Shown here: one piece after another, positions 15,920 to 24,515 of the stretch
How the letters are laid out: each line of letters opens with the position of its first letter
How positions within the stretch are numbered: the first letter of the stretch is position 1
Assembly: GCA_946413655.1 (NCBI GenBank)
Contig: CAMKLO010000028.1
Location: forward strand, 1-41,597
Origin: an uncultured Fibrobacter sp.
GTDB lineage: Bacteria > Fibrobacterota > Fibrobacteria > Fibrobacterales > Fibrobacteraceae
Direction: 5' to 3'
Length of the DNA stretch: 41,597 nucleotides
Notes under the pieces: generated by a model
What the model saw: only the letters and a program-made list of their open reading frames with translations
What the model was told of the DNA's origin: nothing
Database searches by the model: none
Made by a program: the position numbers and the translations under genes

Positions 15920-17902
15920 ATGCAACTCAAGAATTTTTATCCAAAAATGAGCATTTTAGGAGCCGCCGCGCTGTTGGCTCTTGCCGCCTGTGGCGACGAC
16001 AATTCCACTTTACCTCCGTACACAGGCAATCCTGAAATTGCACAACCGGGTACGAATCCCAGCGATACCCAAGCGGGGAAAGATTCTATTCCATCGCGGG
16101 ACTCCACAGCGACACCTCCTGCCGATTCTGGAACGACACAAACACCGGGCACGCTCCCTGCCGAAGGCCCTATCACATTGCCACAGGGTCTCGGTGTTTT
16201 GGTCGATGATTTTGAAGACGGCGACAACGAAAGCAAAATTGGCGATTACTGGTACACCTATGATGACAAAGGCAACAACGGCGCCTCCGTTATCACGACT
16301 CCGCTAAACGACGAAGAAAACATCATTCCGGGACGCGTCAACAACGGTTCCAATTACGCGTTGCAGGTGAACTATACGCTTGACAAGGGCGAGTACGAAT
16401 ACGACCCGTATGTGGGTTGGGGATTACAGATTGCTCCTGACGATGCCAACGCTCGTTTTGGCGGCATTACCTACTGGTACAAGGGTGGCGCACACGAAGT
16501 GCACATCGAAACATCCGACGTGTTGGACTACGACGTTCATCTGGCAAAAATGCCAGCATCCCGCACTTGGAAGCAGGCTGTTGTACGCTTCAAAGACTTA
16601 GTCCAAGGCGGTTGGGGCGCTGAAGTTCCCTTTGAAGCCAAGAACATCATGGCTATCAGTTTCCAAGCCAAGGGCAACAGAACTAAAGTCGTCTCCGATT
16701 CTCTCTTTATAGACAACATTTATCTGCAAGATTCCACGGAAGTCGAAAAAGACAAACCCGATATGGAAATCAAGGATCCCGTGATTCCGGAAGTGACATT
16801 CACCGAAGCCGAAATCACGGTAACGAACCCGTTGCAAGAAAAAGCGATGAAGTACCTGAACAAGGGCGTAAGCTTCACCAACTGGCTTGAAGATGCCAAT
16901 GGCAAATTCAAGAAGTTCGAATTTGGAGAAAAGGATATCCAGATTCTCGCCGAAAACGGATTCAAGAGCATCCGTTTGCCGATTGACCTTGATTTGTACG
17001 CCACGAACCGCGATGCATTTGTCAAAGGCACCGATGCAGAACTCAAGTTCGATGACGATACGTTGTTCATGGTTCTCGATTCCTTCGTCGAATGGACCGG
17101 CAAGCACAACATGTCCTTTGTGATTGACTACCACGAATACGACAACAGCTACAACTTGACAAGCGCAAAGGATTCGAACTACGTCAAGATGATGGCGGAA
17201 GTGTGGAAGCATGTCGCCGCGCACTATGCCGAAAACACTCGCGAAGACGTATTCTTCGAACTGTTGAACGAACCCGACATGTCCGACGGAAAGGTCACGG
17301 CAGCCCTTTGGACAACCGCCGCACAGGCTATAATTGACGCCATCCGTTCGGTCAACACCAAACAGACGCTACTCTTTGGCGATGTCAAGTGGTACTCCAT
17401 CACCGAACTAGCCAAACGCACTCCGTTCACTGACGACAACATAGTCTATGTTATCCACACTTACGAACCGTTCGCCTTCACGCATCAAGGCGGTTCCTGG
17501 ACGGATTACGCGACAATCAAGGGGCTTCCGTTCCCTTATGACCCGGCCAAGTGGTCCACCGTTTCAGGCGATTTTGGCGTAACAGCAAGCACGAAGGCTT
17601 ATGTGAAGACAGCCATCAAGGACTACTACAAAGCCGGCAACAAGGAAGCCATCATGGTTGAAATGTTGAAGGCCAAGAAGTGGGCCGCCACGAACAACGT
17701 TCCTGTGATCCTGAATGAATTTGGCGCACTCAACCTGCGTTCCACCGCAGAATCCCGCCTCAACTACTTGACTGCCATGCGTGAAATATGCGATACGCTT
17801 CAGATTCCGTGGACGCATTGGGGCTACACCGGCAACTTCTCCGTCATCGAGGACGGCAAGCTGATTGAGGGCTTGGACAAAGCGCTCGGCGTCGGCAAGT
17901 AA
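15920..17902 (+). CDS. Lipoprotein endoglucanase, CBM11-like plus GH5
   Basis: A cell-surface or periplasmic cellulase of 660 residues. Residues 1-24 are a lipoprotein signal with lipobox LAAC (Cys24 acylated). Residues 25-90 are a Pro/Thr/Ser/Asp linker. Residues about 92-275 are a carbohydrate-binding beta-sandwich of CBM11 type (VLVDDFEDGDN opening, WYTYDD, ITYWYKG, SLFIDNIYL). Residues about 305-655 are a GH5 (beta/alpha)8 catalytic domain with NKGVSFTNWL, SIRLPID and DYHEYDN. The acid/base is Glu451 in LLNEPD, the nucleophile Glu600 in VILNEFG, and the histidine is in VIHTYEPF. Beta-1,4- or mixed-linkage glucan is the expected substrate. AGAGGG precedes the ATG. The gene has its own terminator. 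Confidence 0.92.
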   Translation: MQLKNFYPKMSILGAAALLALAACGDDNSTLPPYTGNPEIAQPGTNPSDTQAGKDSIPSRDSTATPPADSGTTQTPGTLPAEGPITLPQGLGVLVDDFEDGDNESKIGDYWYTYDDKGNNGASVITTPLNDEENIIPGRVNNGSNYALQVNYTLDKGEYEYDPYVGWGLQIAPDDANARFGGITYWYKGGAHEVHIETSDVLDYDVHLAKMPASRTWKQAVVRFKDLVQGGWGAEVPFEAKNIMAISFQAKGNRTKVVSDSLFIDNIYLQDSTEVEKDKPDMEIKDPVIPEVTFTEAEITVTNPLQEKAMKYLNKGVSFTNWLEDANGKFKKFEFGEKDIQILAENGFKSIRLPIDLDLYATNRDAFVKGTDAELKFDDDTLFMVLDSFVEWTGKHNMSFVIDYHEYDNSYNLTSAKDSNYVKMMAEVWKHVAAHYAENTREDVFFELLNEPDMSDGKVTAALWTTAAQAIIDAIRSVNTKQTLLFGDVKWYSITELAKRTPFTDDNIVYVIHTYEPFAFTHQGGSWTDYATIKGLPFPYDPAKWSTVSGDFGVTASTKAYVKTAIKDYYKAGNKEAIMVEMLKAKKWAATNNVPVILNEFGALNLRSTAESRLNYLTAMREICDTLQIPWTHWGYTGNFSVIEDGKLIEGLDKALGVGK

Positions 17903-17927
17903 AAATCACACCTTAAAACCCCTAAAG

Positions 17928-17952
17928 GCCACGCAGAAATGCGTGGCTTTTT
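17928..17952 (+). terminator. Intrinsic terminator of the cellulase gene
   Basis: A perfect 8-bp stem GCCACGCA/TGCGTGGC with a GAAA tetraloop is followed by five T, starting 26 bases after the stop codon. Confidence 0.93.
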
Positions 17953-18154
17953 ATTGTTTAGTTGGGCAAAAGGCACAGTCGATACAGATTGTAAAAAACC
18001 AATCCTTTGAAGTTACTTTTAGAAGAAACAATTTCTTATTTTTTAAAGCAGGAATTATATTCCTCATCTCCTCCAAATAGCCGCATGAGCAATCGTGCGG
18101 TTTTTCTGCATGTACACCTTTTTCTGTGCGCTCCCAAATTTCTAAATTACTATT
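17953..18154. other. Intergenic region before the large peptidase gene
   Basis: An AT-rich 200-base stretch. It contains CCGCA (18081-18085) and TGCGG (18096-18100) followed by five T, a weak terminator-like hairpin that could end a short transcript started after 17952. I see no supported small gene. The last 50 bases should hold the promoter of the following gene. No Shine-Dalgarno sequence is visible before its ATG. Confidence 0.3.
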
Positions 18155-21100
18155 ATGAAACTAACGATTAAGAGCATTATTGCAGTCTGCTCCGCATTAC
18201 TTTTAGCGGAAGCAGCAAGCGCAGCCGGATTTTACGGTAATCAAAGCGATATCAAGTGGAAAACCGCTGGCACGGAACATTTCCAGTTCATTTATCCCGC
18301 CGAATATTCAACACATGCCGCAAAAGTTTCCGCCTACGCAGAAGCCGTCTATGATTCTGTCACAAGCCGTTACCACAAAGCGCTCCCAGGTCGCGTCAGC
18401 GCCGTCTTGAACAACGCCCTTTACAGTAACGGAAGCGCCATCCCCAGCGAAAACGCCCTAAATCTTTGGCTCACCAACTGGGATTTCAAAATCCGCAGCA
18501 GCCACGGTTGGATTTCGGATGTCGTGACACACGAATTCAGCCACCTTGTGAGCATCGAAAGCGGAAGCAAGACTTTCCCGAACCTTTACGGTTTTCAGTT
18601 CAGCTATTCCGATTACTACAACGAACGCACGAGAACAGACTTTGTCACAATGATTCCGTTCACGCTGCAACCGCTTTGGTTTGCAGAAGGAACCGCCCAA
18701 TACGAATCCGCACGAATGGGATTTGACTCCTGGGACACGCACCGCGATATGCTACTCCGTACAGCGGCGCTCAACGACAGTCTTATGCCCCTCACCTATA
18801 TGCACGACTTTTCAGACAATTCGCTGCTAGGGGAACTCGGGCCTTACACACAAGGTTTTTCCTTGGTACTCTACATCGTAAAGCATTACGGTGACGAAGC
18901 AATTCCAAACATTTGGAAAGAACTCGGACGCCCCTACCGCGCCACACTCAACGGAGCCATTCAAAAAGTTCTAGGCATCAGCGAAGATGAACTCTACGAT
19001 GCATGGAAAAAAGAAATCACGGAATACTATAAGGCGCAAAAGGATTCCCTCGGCACGCTGGTCGAAGGCATCAAGATGACCAAGGACGCTTTCTGGCAGG
19101 ATTTCCCTGTCGTGAGCGGAAACCACCTCTATGGAATTTCCAACTTTGGCGGGCTCTGGTTTGACGGAAGTGTTTTCAAGATTCCGCTGAAAGATACAAT
19201 ACAGACGAAAGACGAGAGACGAGAGACGAAAGATAGTACAGCATCAGCGGACTCCAGTAAAGCTGATTCCAGCAATATCATCGACGGAGTGGAAATTGGA
19301 GATATAGAAATCGAGACCGAAACCGCAGACAGCCTGCTCGACATCACGGATTTTGCGAAATCCGGTTTCAGGGCGAAAAAGCCATGGTTTGACAAGGGCA
19401 TCGACATCTACGATGACAGTTTGCACGGCCCTATTCTCGCTTACATCAGCTACCAAAATCGCGACAAGGACGGGCACGCCCACTTTGACGTGGCATTGAG
19501 CGACACAAACAAGAACGAAGTTGCCATCACGTACCTCACTGATGCCGTCTATCCGTCGTTCAACAAGCAGGGAACCGAAATCGTTTTTGCAAGACGAGAA
19601 CCGTTCAGCACGCGTTTCGTATTGAGCAAGGTACCCTTTACAAGCGACTTGAAAAACACAACTGCCGAAGACCCCATCGACATTTTCAAACCCGACTCCA
19701 CCTTACTTTATTACAACATCTACAGCCCCAAATTCAGCCCGGACGGCAAGCGTATCGCGTTCAGTTTCTTTGACGATGTCCAACGCGGCATTGCCGTGGT
19801 TGACACGAACGGTGCAAACTTTAAAGTTGTAAGCACTACGGGCTACGACGAGCGCGATGTCGAATGGATTGACGACAACAAAATTATCTTTGCCAGCAAC
19901 AGGAACAATATTTTCAACCTTATCGAAAAGGACTTGAATACAGGTAAAGAACGAGTACTCACAAACGTTGTCGGCGGTGCGTTCACTCCAGTTCTCGCGG
20001 GCGACACGCTGTACTTTACGCAATACGACAAGGACGGGTTCTCGCTCTACAAACTTCCGTACAAGAAAGAAGCCGAGCCAGTATTCCGCGACAGCATAGT
20101 CGTTTCGACTCGCGACAGCGTTTTACAAATTGCCGACACGATTCAAGTTGCCTGTGCAGATACCGCAAAGGCAGCAGATGACACGACGAATGTCAAAACG
20201 GAAAACGCCTCGACCACGACAAGCTCCACCGATTCCGCCAATTGCACGGTTCCACAAGTCATCTTACGCAAGGACGTTATCAAAGTCGAAGTACGCGACA
20301 CCATCAAAGTCGCCGTTACCGACTCGACGCAACGCGAAATCAAACTCTACGGAACGATTCCGCCTAAAGTACATAAGGAAATCGAGCTCGTCGATCGTGA
20401 ATTTGCAGGCGCAGAACGCAACTACAAACCTATACCGAACGTACCCCTGTTCGTCCCGATTTTAAGTTTTACCGAAAACGCCCCGAACTTGACCGTCTTT
20501 GGCGAAGGCGAAGTCAAGGCGAAACTCGGCCTTGCAGTCGTTATCAGCGACGCGCTCAAGAAGAACAACGTTCAAATCGGGCTTCTACTTGAACTCGGCA
20601 AAGGAATCGATTACATCAATAGCGACGGTCTTAACCCCGAACAAGAAAAAGAATTCTTTATCGCATGGGATAACCACAGCACACCTCTTGACCTTGGACT
20701 TTCATACAGCTACGCGAATTACACCAGCAAGGATACCGTCCGCTACGAGGATGTCAATGCCCACGGCGGCGACAGTCTTGGTATGAATCATTATGCCATT
20801 TCAATGCAGGCTATCACAGGAACCGCAGGCTACAGCATTTTCAAAACGATTGACACTTTGCAGGCAGCCATCAGTTATGACTGGGCCGATTTCAACCTCT
20901 ATGAAGACAAATTCTCATGGACTTACCAAAAGAAGTTTAGCGCAACGGCTGCATTCGGACTTTACGGCGACAACGAAGGCGAAGGCGGTTCAGGAATCTC
21001 CGGGCAAGGGAACGGGATGTTCCTTTATTACCAATACGCCAATAGTGATCTCTACCGTCCAGGCACATTCGCCGAAAGTTTCTACGTCACCGAAAGCGGT

Positions 21101-21733
21101 TCCATCAAGCCCAAATACCGCAACTTTACGCTGCACGAATTCGGCCTGAACCTTTACGGAAGCGTGCAAACACCTCTTCTCGGAGCAAGGCTGGCCGCAG
21201 GCGGAAAAATCTCCAGTATATTCAACTGGAATACGGACGCTCCCGAAGACACGTTGGACTCCTACTACTACACGCCGATATTCCTCGACGGTTACCCTTA
21301 CTTGCGCAGCTCCGAAGACTACACCCGTGCAGGCACAAAAACAGCCATGGCAGAGCTCCATTACCTCTACCCCATTTACGACGATTGGAGGCATAACCTC
21401 TGGATATTCTCTACACGCAGTTTGTACGTAGATTTATTCGCACAGATGGGCGCTGCATGGAACGGCAAATTCTTTACAAACAAACTTACAAAACACGAAT
21501 TTTGGGATCGATCTGTGGGCCTAAGTTTCCGCATGAGCAACAAGATTTGGGGAAGTATTCCGTTCGATATTTCGCTCACGTTCGCCCGCGCACTCAGCCG
21601 CATTGACGAAGACGAGGATTTACGCGGAGGCTACAAGCTGAATCCGATTGGTCTATCGTTTTTGCCCAAGAGCCTACGTCCGACGAGAATCAAGTTCTCC
21701 ATTGGGATGGGGTTTGCTAACAGTTGGCAATAA
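18155..21733 (+). CDS. Large secreted HExxH peptidase-like / beta-propeller / beta-barrel protein
   Basis: A 1192-residue envelope protein. Residues 1-24 are a signal peptide (cleavage after ASAA). Residues about 35-295 resemble a gluzincin metallopeptidase: HEFSH at 126-130 supplies two zinc histidines and the catalytic Glu127, and LWFAEGTAQY has the probable third ligand, Glu178. Residues about 310-650 hold TolB-like propeller repeats (SPKFSPDGKRIAFSF, DVEWIDDNKIIFASNRNN). A Thr/Ser/Asp-rich linker with many DT/DS pairs follows (about 660-740), and the last 430 residues look like an outer-membrane barrel of surface-antigen type. A low-complexity stretch near residue 350 (QTKDERRETKDS) is encoded by AGACGAG heptamers. 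Substrate unknown; possibly envelope protein processing. Confidence 0.75.
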   Translation: MKLTIKSIIAVCSALLLAEAASAAGFYGNQSDIKWKTAGTEHFQFIYPAEYSTHAAKVSAYAEAVYDSVTSRYHKALPGRVSAVLNNALYSNGSAIPSENALNLWLTNWDFKIRSSHGWISDVVTHEFSHLVSIESGSKTFPNLYGFQFSYSDYYNERTRTDFVTMIPFTLQPLWFAEGTAQYESARMGFDSWDTHRDMLLRTAALNDSLMPLTYMHDFSDNSLLGELGPYTQGFSLVLYIVKHYGDEAIPNIWKELGRPYRATLNGAIQKVLGISEDELYDAWKKEITEYYKAQKDSLGTLVEGIKMTKDAFWQDFPVVSGNHLYGISNFGGLWFDGSVFKIPLKDTIQTKDERRETKDSTASADSSKADSSNIIDGVEIGDIEIETETADSLLDITDFAKSGFRAKKPWFDKGIDIYDDSLHGPILAYISYQNRDKDGHAHFDVALSDTNKNEVAITYLTDAVYPSFNKQGTEIVFARREPFSTRFVLSKVPFTSDLKNTTAEDPIDIFKPDSTLLYYNIYSPKFSPDGKRIAFSFFDDVQRGIAVVDTNGANFKVVSTTGYDERDVEWIDDNKIIFASNRNNIFNLIEKDLNTGKERVLTNVVGGAFTPVLAGDTLYFTQYDKDGFSLYKLPYKKEAEPVFRDSIVVSTRDSVLQIADTIQVACADTAKAADDTTNVKTENASTTTSSTDSANCTVPQVILRKDVIKVEVRDTIKVAVTDSTQREIKLYGTIPPKVHKEIELVDREFAGAERNYKPIPNVPLFVPILSFTENAPNLTVFGEGEVKAKLGLAVVISDALKKNNVQIGLLLELGKGIDYINSDGLNPEQEKEFFIAWDNHSTPLDLGLSYSYANYTSKDTVRYEDVNAHGGDSLGMNHYAISMQAITGTAGYSIFKTIDTLQAAISYDWADFNLYEDKFSWTYQKKFSATAAFGLYGDNEGEGGSGISGQGNGMFLYYQYANSDLYRPGTFAESFYVTESGSIKPKYRNFTLHEFGLNLYGSVQTPLLGARLAAGGKISSIFNWNTDAPEDTLDSYYYTPIFLDGYPYLRSSEDYTRAGTKTAMAELHYLYPIYDDWRHNLWIFSTRSLYVDLFAQMGAAWNGKFFTNKLTKHEFWDRSVGLSFRMSNKIWGSIPFDISLTFARALSRIDEDEDLRGGYKLNPIGLSFLPKSLRPTRIKFSIGMGFANSWQ
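19203..19238. repeat. AGACGAR heptamer repeats inside the peptidase gene
   Basis: Four to five contiguous copies of AGACGAA/AGACGAG encode a charged low-complexity insert between the peptidase and propeller parts. The unit is of the same length and form as the intergenic heptamers at 151-206. Confidence 0.65.
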
Positions 21734-21981
21734 AAGATTCCCAACAATAAATCAAAATAGTACTTCATGCGGGCGGGGCCCCAGCTCAGAGTTGACGCTT
21801 ACGCGTCCGTGGCTGCATTCGGTCATTGCACACTTTTGCGAAGGCCGCACGGGCCCCTCCCTGCACCCTCCCCATCGCTGCACAAGCGCCAACCTTACGG
21901 CTCAGAAATGAGCCTGCGAGCAGTCTCGCAGCATTCGCCTTTTAAGGTTGTGGCCGACGCTTTATAACGCGGCGGTTTTAA
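21734..21981. other. Structured intergenic region at the host-prophage border
   Basis: No gene is supported in this stretch. An imperfect inverted repeat links GCGGGCGGGGCCC (21769-21781) with GGGCCCCTCCCTGC (21851-21864). A second structure is formed by CAACCTTA (near 21889) and TAAGGTTG (near 21943), enclosing CTCA-GAAA-TGAG and CTGCGA-GCAGTC-TCGCAG hairpins. The GC-rich, multiply paired sequence suggests a dispersed structured repeat or an RNA element, and may have been the prophage target site. Confidence 0.45.
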
Positions 21982-22010
21982 TGAGACAATTTGTCACTTA
22001 TCGTGAGACA

Positions 22011-22042
22011 AAAAAAAGGAGCGTCAAAACGTTCCTTTTTTT
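22011..22042 (-). terminator. Terminator of the prophage late operon
   Basis: On the minus strand GGAACG and CGCTCC (one G-U pair) form a stem flanked by seven A before and seven T after, starting two bases beyond the stop codon of the last prophage gene. The symmetric A and T runs would let it work in both directions. Confidence 0.85.
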
Positions 22043-22044
22043 GA

Positions 22045-23118
22045 CTAGGCACTTGGATTCACCCAGCTACCATTCTGCAACTCAAAAAAGGAAATACCAG
22101 AAGCGGTTAAACATGTTTTTTTTGGTTTATGGCCGTATAAGGACACTTCCGAATCTGAAGGAATATGCAAAATAGTAATAACACCGACATTATCGTCAAT
22201 GATATTAAAAGAAGCATCGACATTTTTTCCAATCAAAATCACTTCTTTTCTGCCGCCTGCTAAATGTTTTTCATTCTGAATATACCCAGATCCATAATAA
22301 GTTTTAAGATAATCGGCGCCACCCACCGTTTTTTCGTTTAAAGTCATTACGCCGTTTTCTGTAGAATAACCGATAGATTTCTGACCCCCAGCCGAATTGG
22401 CTTTAAACGACGCGTGTCCGTTAGAGGCCCCCATTTCTGCATATCCTTCACTATTAGAATTTTCTGTTCCACAACTAAATGAAGTCGATTTCAAAGGAAT
22501 TTGATAAACGATTGAACCGACATTGTTCCCATGTTCAATTGCAACAACTAAATTACCATTACGATCAAATTGGGCTGAAATTTTATTTTCAGAAGTTCCT
22601 ATGCTAAAAATTTGTGCGGAGACCCGTCTATAATCGGCATCTTTACCTGCTCGAATCTTTCTGGTTTTGATATCAACCTCGCCAAGCTCGCTTCCAATAT
22701 TATTCGCGTTAATGACAACAATATCTCCGTCAACGGCTGTTTGCGTGACATAAGAATCTTCAATCGATGTTCCCGTCGCTTTAACTGTAATTGTACCATC
22801 TGTGTCTAGTTCTGGTATTACAGTTATCGCTCCGGTTGTATTGGTACAACGGACAATCAGTTCTCTTGGGTAAACAGGCGTTTCGCCACGCATGGCCTTA
22901 TGAACAAGAATAACGGCATTGTAAGGCCAATCCTCCAAATCAACTGATGTGGATTCGCCGAAGACATGGATTGTCTTACATTGTTGCTTTTCTGAATAAC
23001 CAGGCGGTAAAGGAAGATGGCCAACATCTTCGTCCGTTCCTTCATAGGTAGGGTTTTGCATGGCATTGTACCATTCGGGAGGAAGCGGGATTCCTGTAGT
23101 AATTTGTTGCTTTTGCAT
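22045..23118 (-). CDS. Uncharacterised protein downstream of the DGR reverse transcriptase
   Basis: I do not recognise this 357-residue protein. The first 50 residues are Pro-rich (GIPLPPEWYNAMQNP, LPLPPGYSEKQQ). The rest is predicted to be beta-rich with many Gly, Asn, Thr and Ser, including ITVIPELDTDGTITVKATGTS, and a final segment ending FFELQNGSWVNPSA. This composition fits a phage fibre or tail-tip protein. AGGAG six bases before the ATG and a gap of only 22 bases from the reverse transcriptase place it in the same transcript. It is the last gene of the prophage and has no variable repeat of its own that I can find. Confidence 0.7.
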   Translation of the reverse strand: MQKQQITTGIPLPPEWYNAMQNPTYEGTDEDVGHLPLPPGYSEKQQCKTIHVFGESTSVDLEDWPYNAVILVHKAMRGETPVYPRELIVRCTNTTGAITVIPELDTDGTITVKATGTSIEDSYVTQTAVDGDIVVINANNIGSELGEVDIKTRKIRAGKDADYRRVSAQIFSIGTSENKISAQFDRNGNLVVAIEHGNNVGSIVYQIPLKSTSFSCGTENSNSEGYAEMGASNGHASFKANSAGGQKSIGYSTENGVMTLNEKTVGGADYLKTYYGSGYIQNEKHLAGGRKEVILIGKNVDASFNIIDDNVGVITILHIPSDSEVSLYGHKPKKTCLTASGISFFELQNGSWVNPSA

Positions 23119-23140
23119 GGTTTTTCTCCTTCTGTTAAAT

Positions 23141-24337
23141 CTATATGGTCAGCTTGTATTGCCGTTTTAAAACATTCTTGAAGGAATATTTGGGGAGCAG
23201 GTTGAAACATTGCTTCTTTTCGTTCCACTCCATGTACTTGCCGAAGAGCTTCAATCCTAATTCCTTGTATTCCATCAGCTGCTTGTAATTGTTCTTTTTC
23301 TTGGCCATGCCAGTGTAGCAGTTGATACTGGCTAGCACACGGTTCACGTTGTGTTCATTGATATGCAACGATTTCATCTTTTTGATGGTCGCCACCCCCT
23401 TCTTGCAGGTATTCCTGTTCAAATAGCAGCGGTCGAACTTGCACATGGCACCCAGCACCATAGCCCCCTTGCTGTAGTGCTGGCAGTAGAATTTTCGTTC
23501 ATTGAACTTGACATTGATGGCGGCAAGACGCCTGCGAATTTCGGGCATAAGGCTCAAAAACTCGTTTTTTCGTGTCGTAACGACAAAAATGTCATCGACA
23601 AATACGACCATCTTGAAGCCAAGTTCCTCGTTCAGCCACCGTGTAATGTCATTGATATAGAGGCCCATAGAGTTCTGCCACACCAGGAATCCAATGGCTC
23701 CACCCACCCCTATAGGCTTGTTAAAAAGCGACTTTTCGGGTGCTATTGCAGCCCAGTTTTCCCGGGGGACGAACACATTGCAATTCCTGGCAGGATCGGC
23801 ATGAAGGGCCACGTCCATCATATAGATGAGGTCTTCCTTGTCGGGGCCGTTATAATAGCGTTCAATTAGGCTTTTTTGCTGTTTGAAAGCCACCTCAACA
23901 TCGGCATTCGGAAAATAGCCCTTGAAGTCCAGGTGTATAATCCAGGCGTCACGGGTATAGTTTGCGGATTCTTCCCGAACAAAGCGCCTGAACATTTCTA
24001 CGGCAGCGTGCTGACCCATTCCCTTGCGGTTGTTAAACGATATGGGCGAAAGGACTCTTTCGTATATCGGGCGAAGTCTCCAGTCTAAATAATGGTGGAC
24101 AATCCTCGTTTCCATGGATGTAGCAAATATTTCACGAGGTTTGGGAGAGAAAACGACGAAGGCATAGTTAGAATCTGCGGTAAGCTCGCGAGAATTGATT
24201 TTTCTCTGTAGGTTTACAAGGTTTGCTTCGAAATCCACTTCGAATTTCAACGTATCGGAAGAACGACGTTTGTTCTTCCTTGCCCTGTAATACACTTCTA
24301 TCAGATCCTTCAATTCTACCATAGATCTAACCGACAA
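23141..24337 (-). CDS. DGR-type reverse transcriptase
   Basis: Reverse-transcribes the template-repeat RNA with adenine-specific errors. The 398-residue length fits DGR enzymes. Seen: KPREIFATSMETRIVHHYL (residues 66-84, the finger motif strongly typical of DGR enzymes), the first catalytic Asp in HLDFKGYFP (Asp137), GAIGFLVWQNS (residues 213-223) where most DGR enzymes have GxxxSQ, and FVDD at 246-249 with the catalytic aspartate pair. A basic C-terminal thumb follows. The start is TTG at 24337 or ATG at 24322; neither has a clear ribosome site, so coupling or internal initiation within the template transcript is possible. It follows the template repeat by about 10-25 bases. Confidence 0.96.
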   Translation of the reverse strand: MSVRSMVELKDLIEVYYRARKNKRRSSDTLKFEVDFEANLVNLQRKINSRELTADSNYAFVVFSPKPREIFATSMETRIVHHYLDWRLRPIYERVLSPISFNNRKGMGQHAAVEMFRRFVREESANYTRDAWIIHLDFKGYFPNADVEVAFKQQKSLIERYYNGPDKEDLIYMMDVALHADPARNCNVFVPRENWAAIAPEKSLFNKPIGVGGAIGFLVWQNSMGLYINDITRWLNEELGFKMVVFVDDIFVVTTRKNEFLSLMPEIRRRLAAINVKFNERKFYCQHYSKGAMVLGAMCKFDRCYLNRNTCKKGVATIKKMKSLHINEHNVNRVLASINCYTGMAKKKNNYKQLMEYKELGLKLFGKYMEWNEKKQCFNLLPKYSFKNVLKRQYKLTI

Positions 24338-24346
24338 ACATTTTTC

Positions 24347-24463
24347 AAGTTCGCAACCGCCGACACCCGGAAGGCGTTATTGAAGTTGTTGTTGTTGAAA
24401 TTTCCATTGTTACTGAAATTCCACGCGTTATTATTGTTATTGCGAACCGCGAGCCAGCGCGAA
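24347..24463 (-). repeat. DGR template repeat (TR)
   Basis: Aligns without gaps to the variable repeat at a constant offset of 667 bases. On the coding (minus) strand it holds 34 adenines by my count, and would encode 16 Asn codons of AAC/AAT type in runs, the classic design that gives wide amino-acid variation without stops. It lies between the avd-like gene and the reverse transcriptase and is transcribed with them. The clean core is 24352-24463; the five bases 24347-24351 extend it if two further adenine differences are accepted. Confidence 0.96.
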
Positions 24464-24515
24464 AACAACAATAGCACGGCAAAACAACGTCAACAAGGCG
24501 ACTACTGAAGATGGA

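Noticed and set aside
22045..23118. A second DGR target gene downstream of the reverse transcriptase
   Set aside because: I looked for the template's conserved ends (CGCTGGCTCGCGG and GTGTCGGCGGTTGCG) and found no match; the C-terminus does not resemble the variable lectin core.
24338..24515. Possible short protein encoded across the template repeat
   Set aside because: The template reads as an Asn-rich stretch only in the frame of the target gene, lacks a start with a ribosome site, and is explained fully as DGR template RNA.
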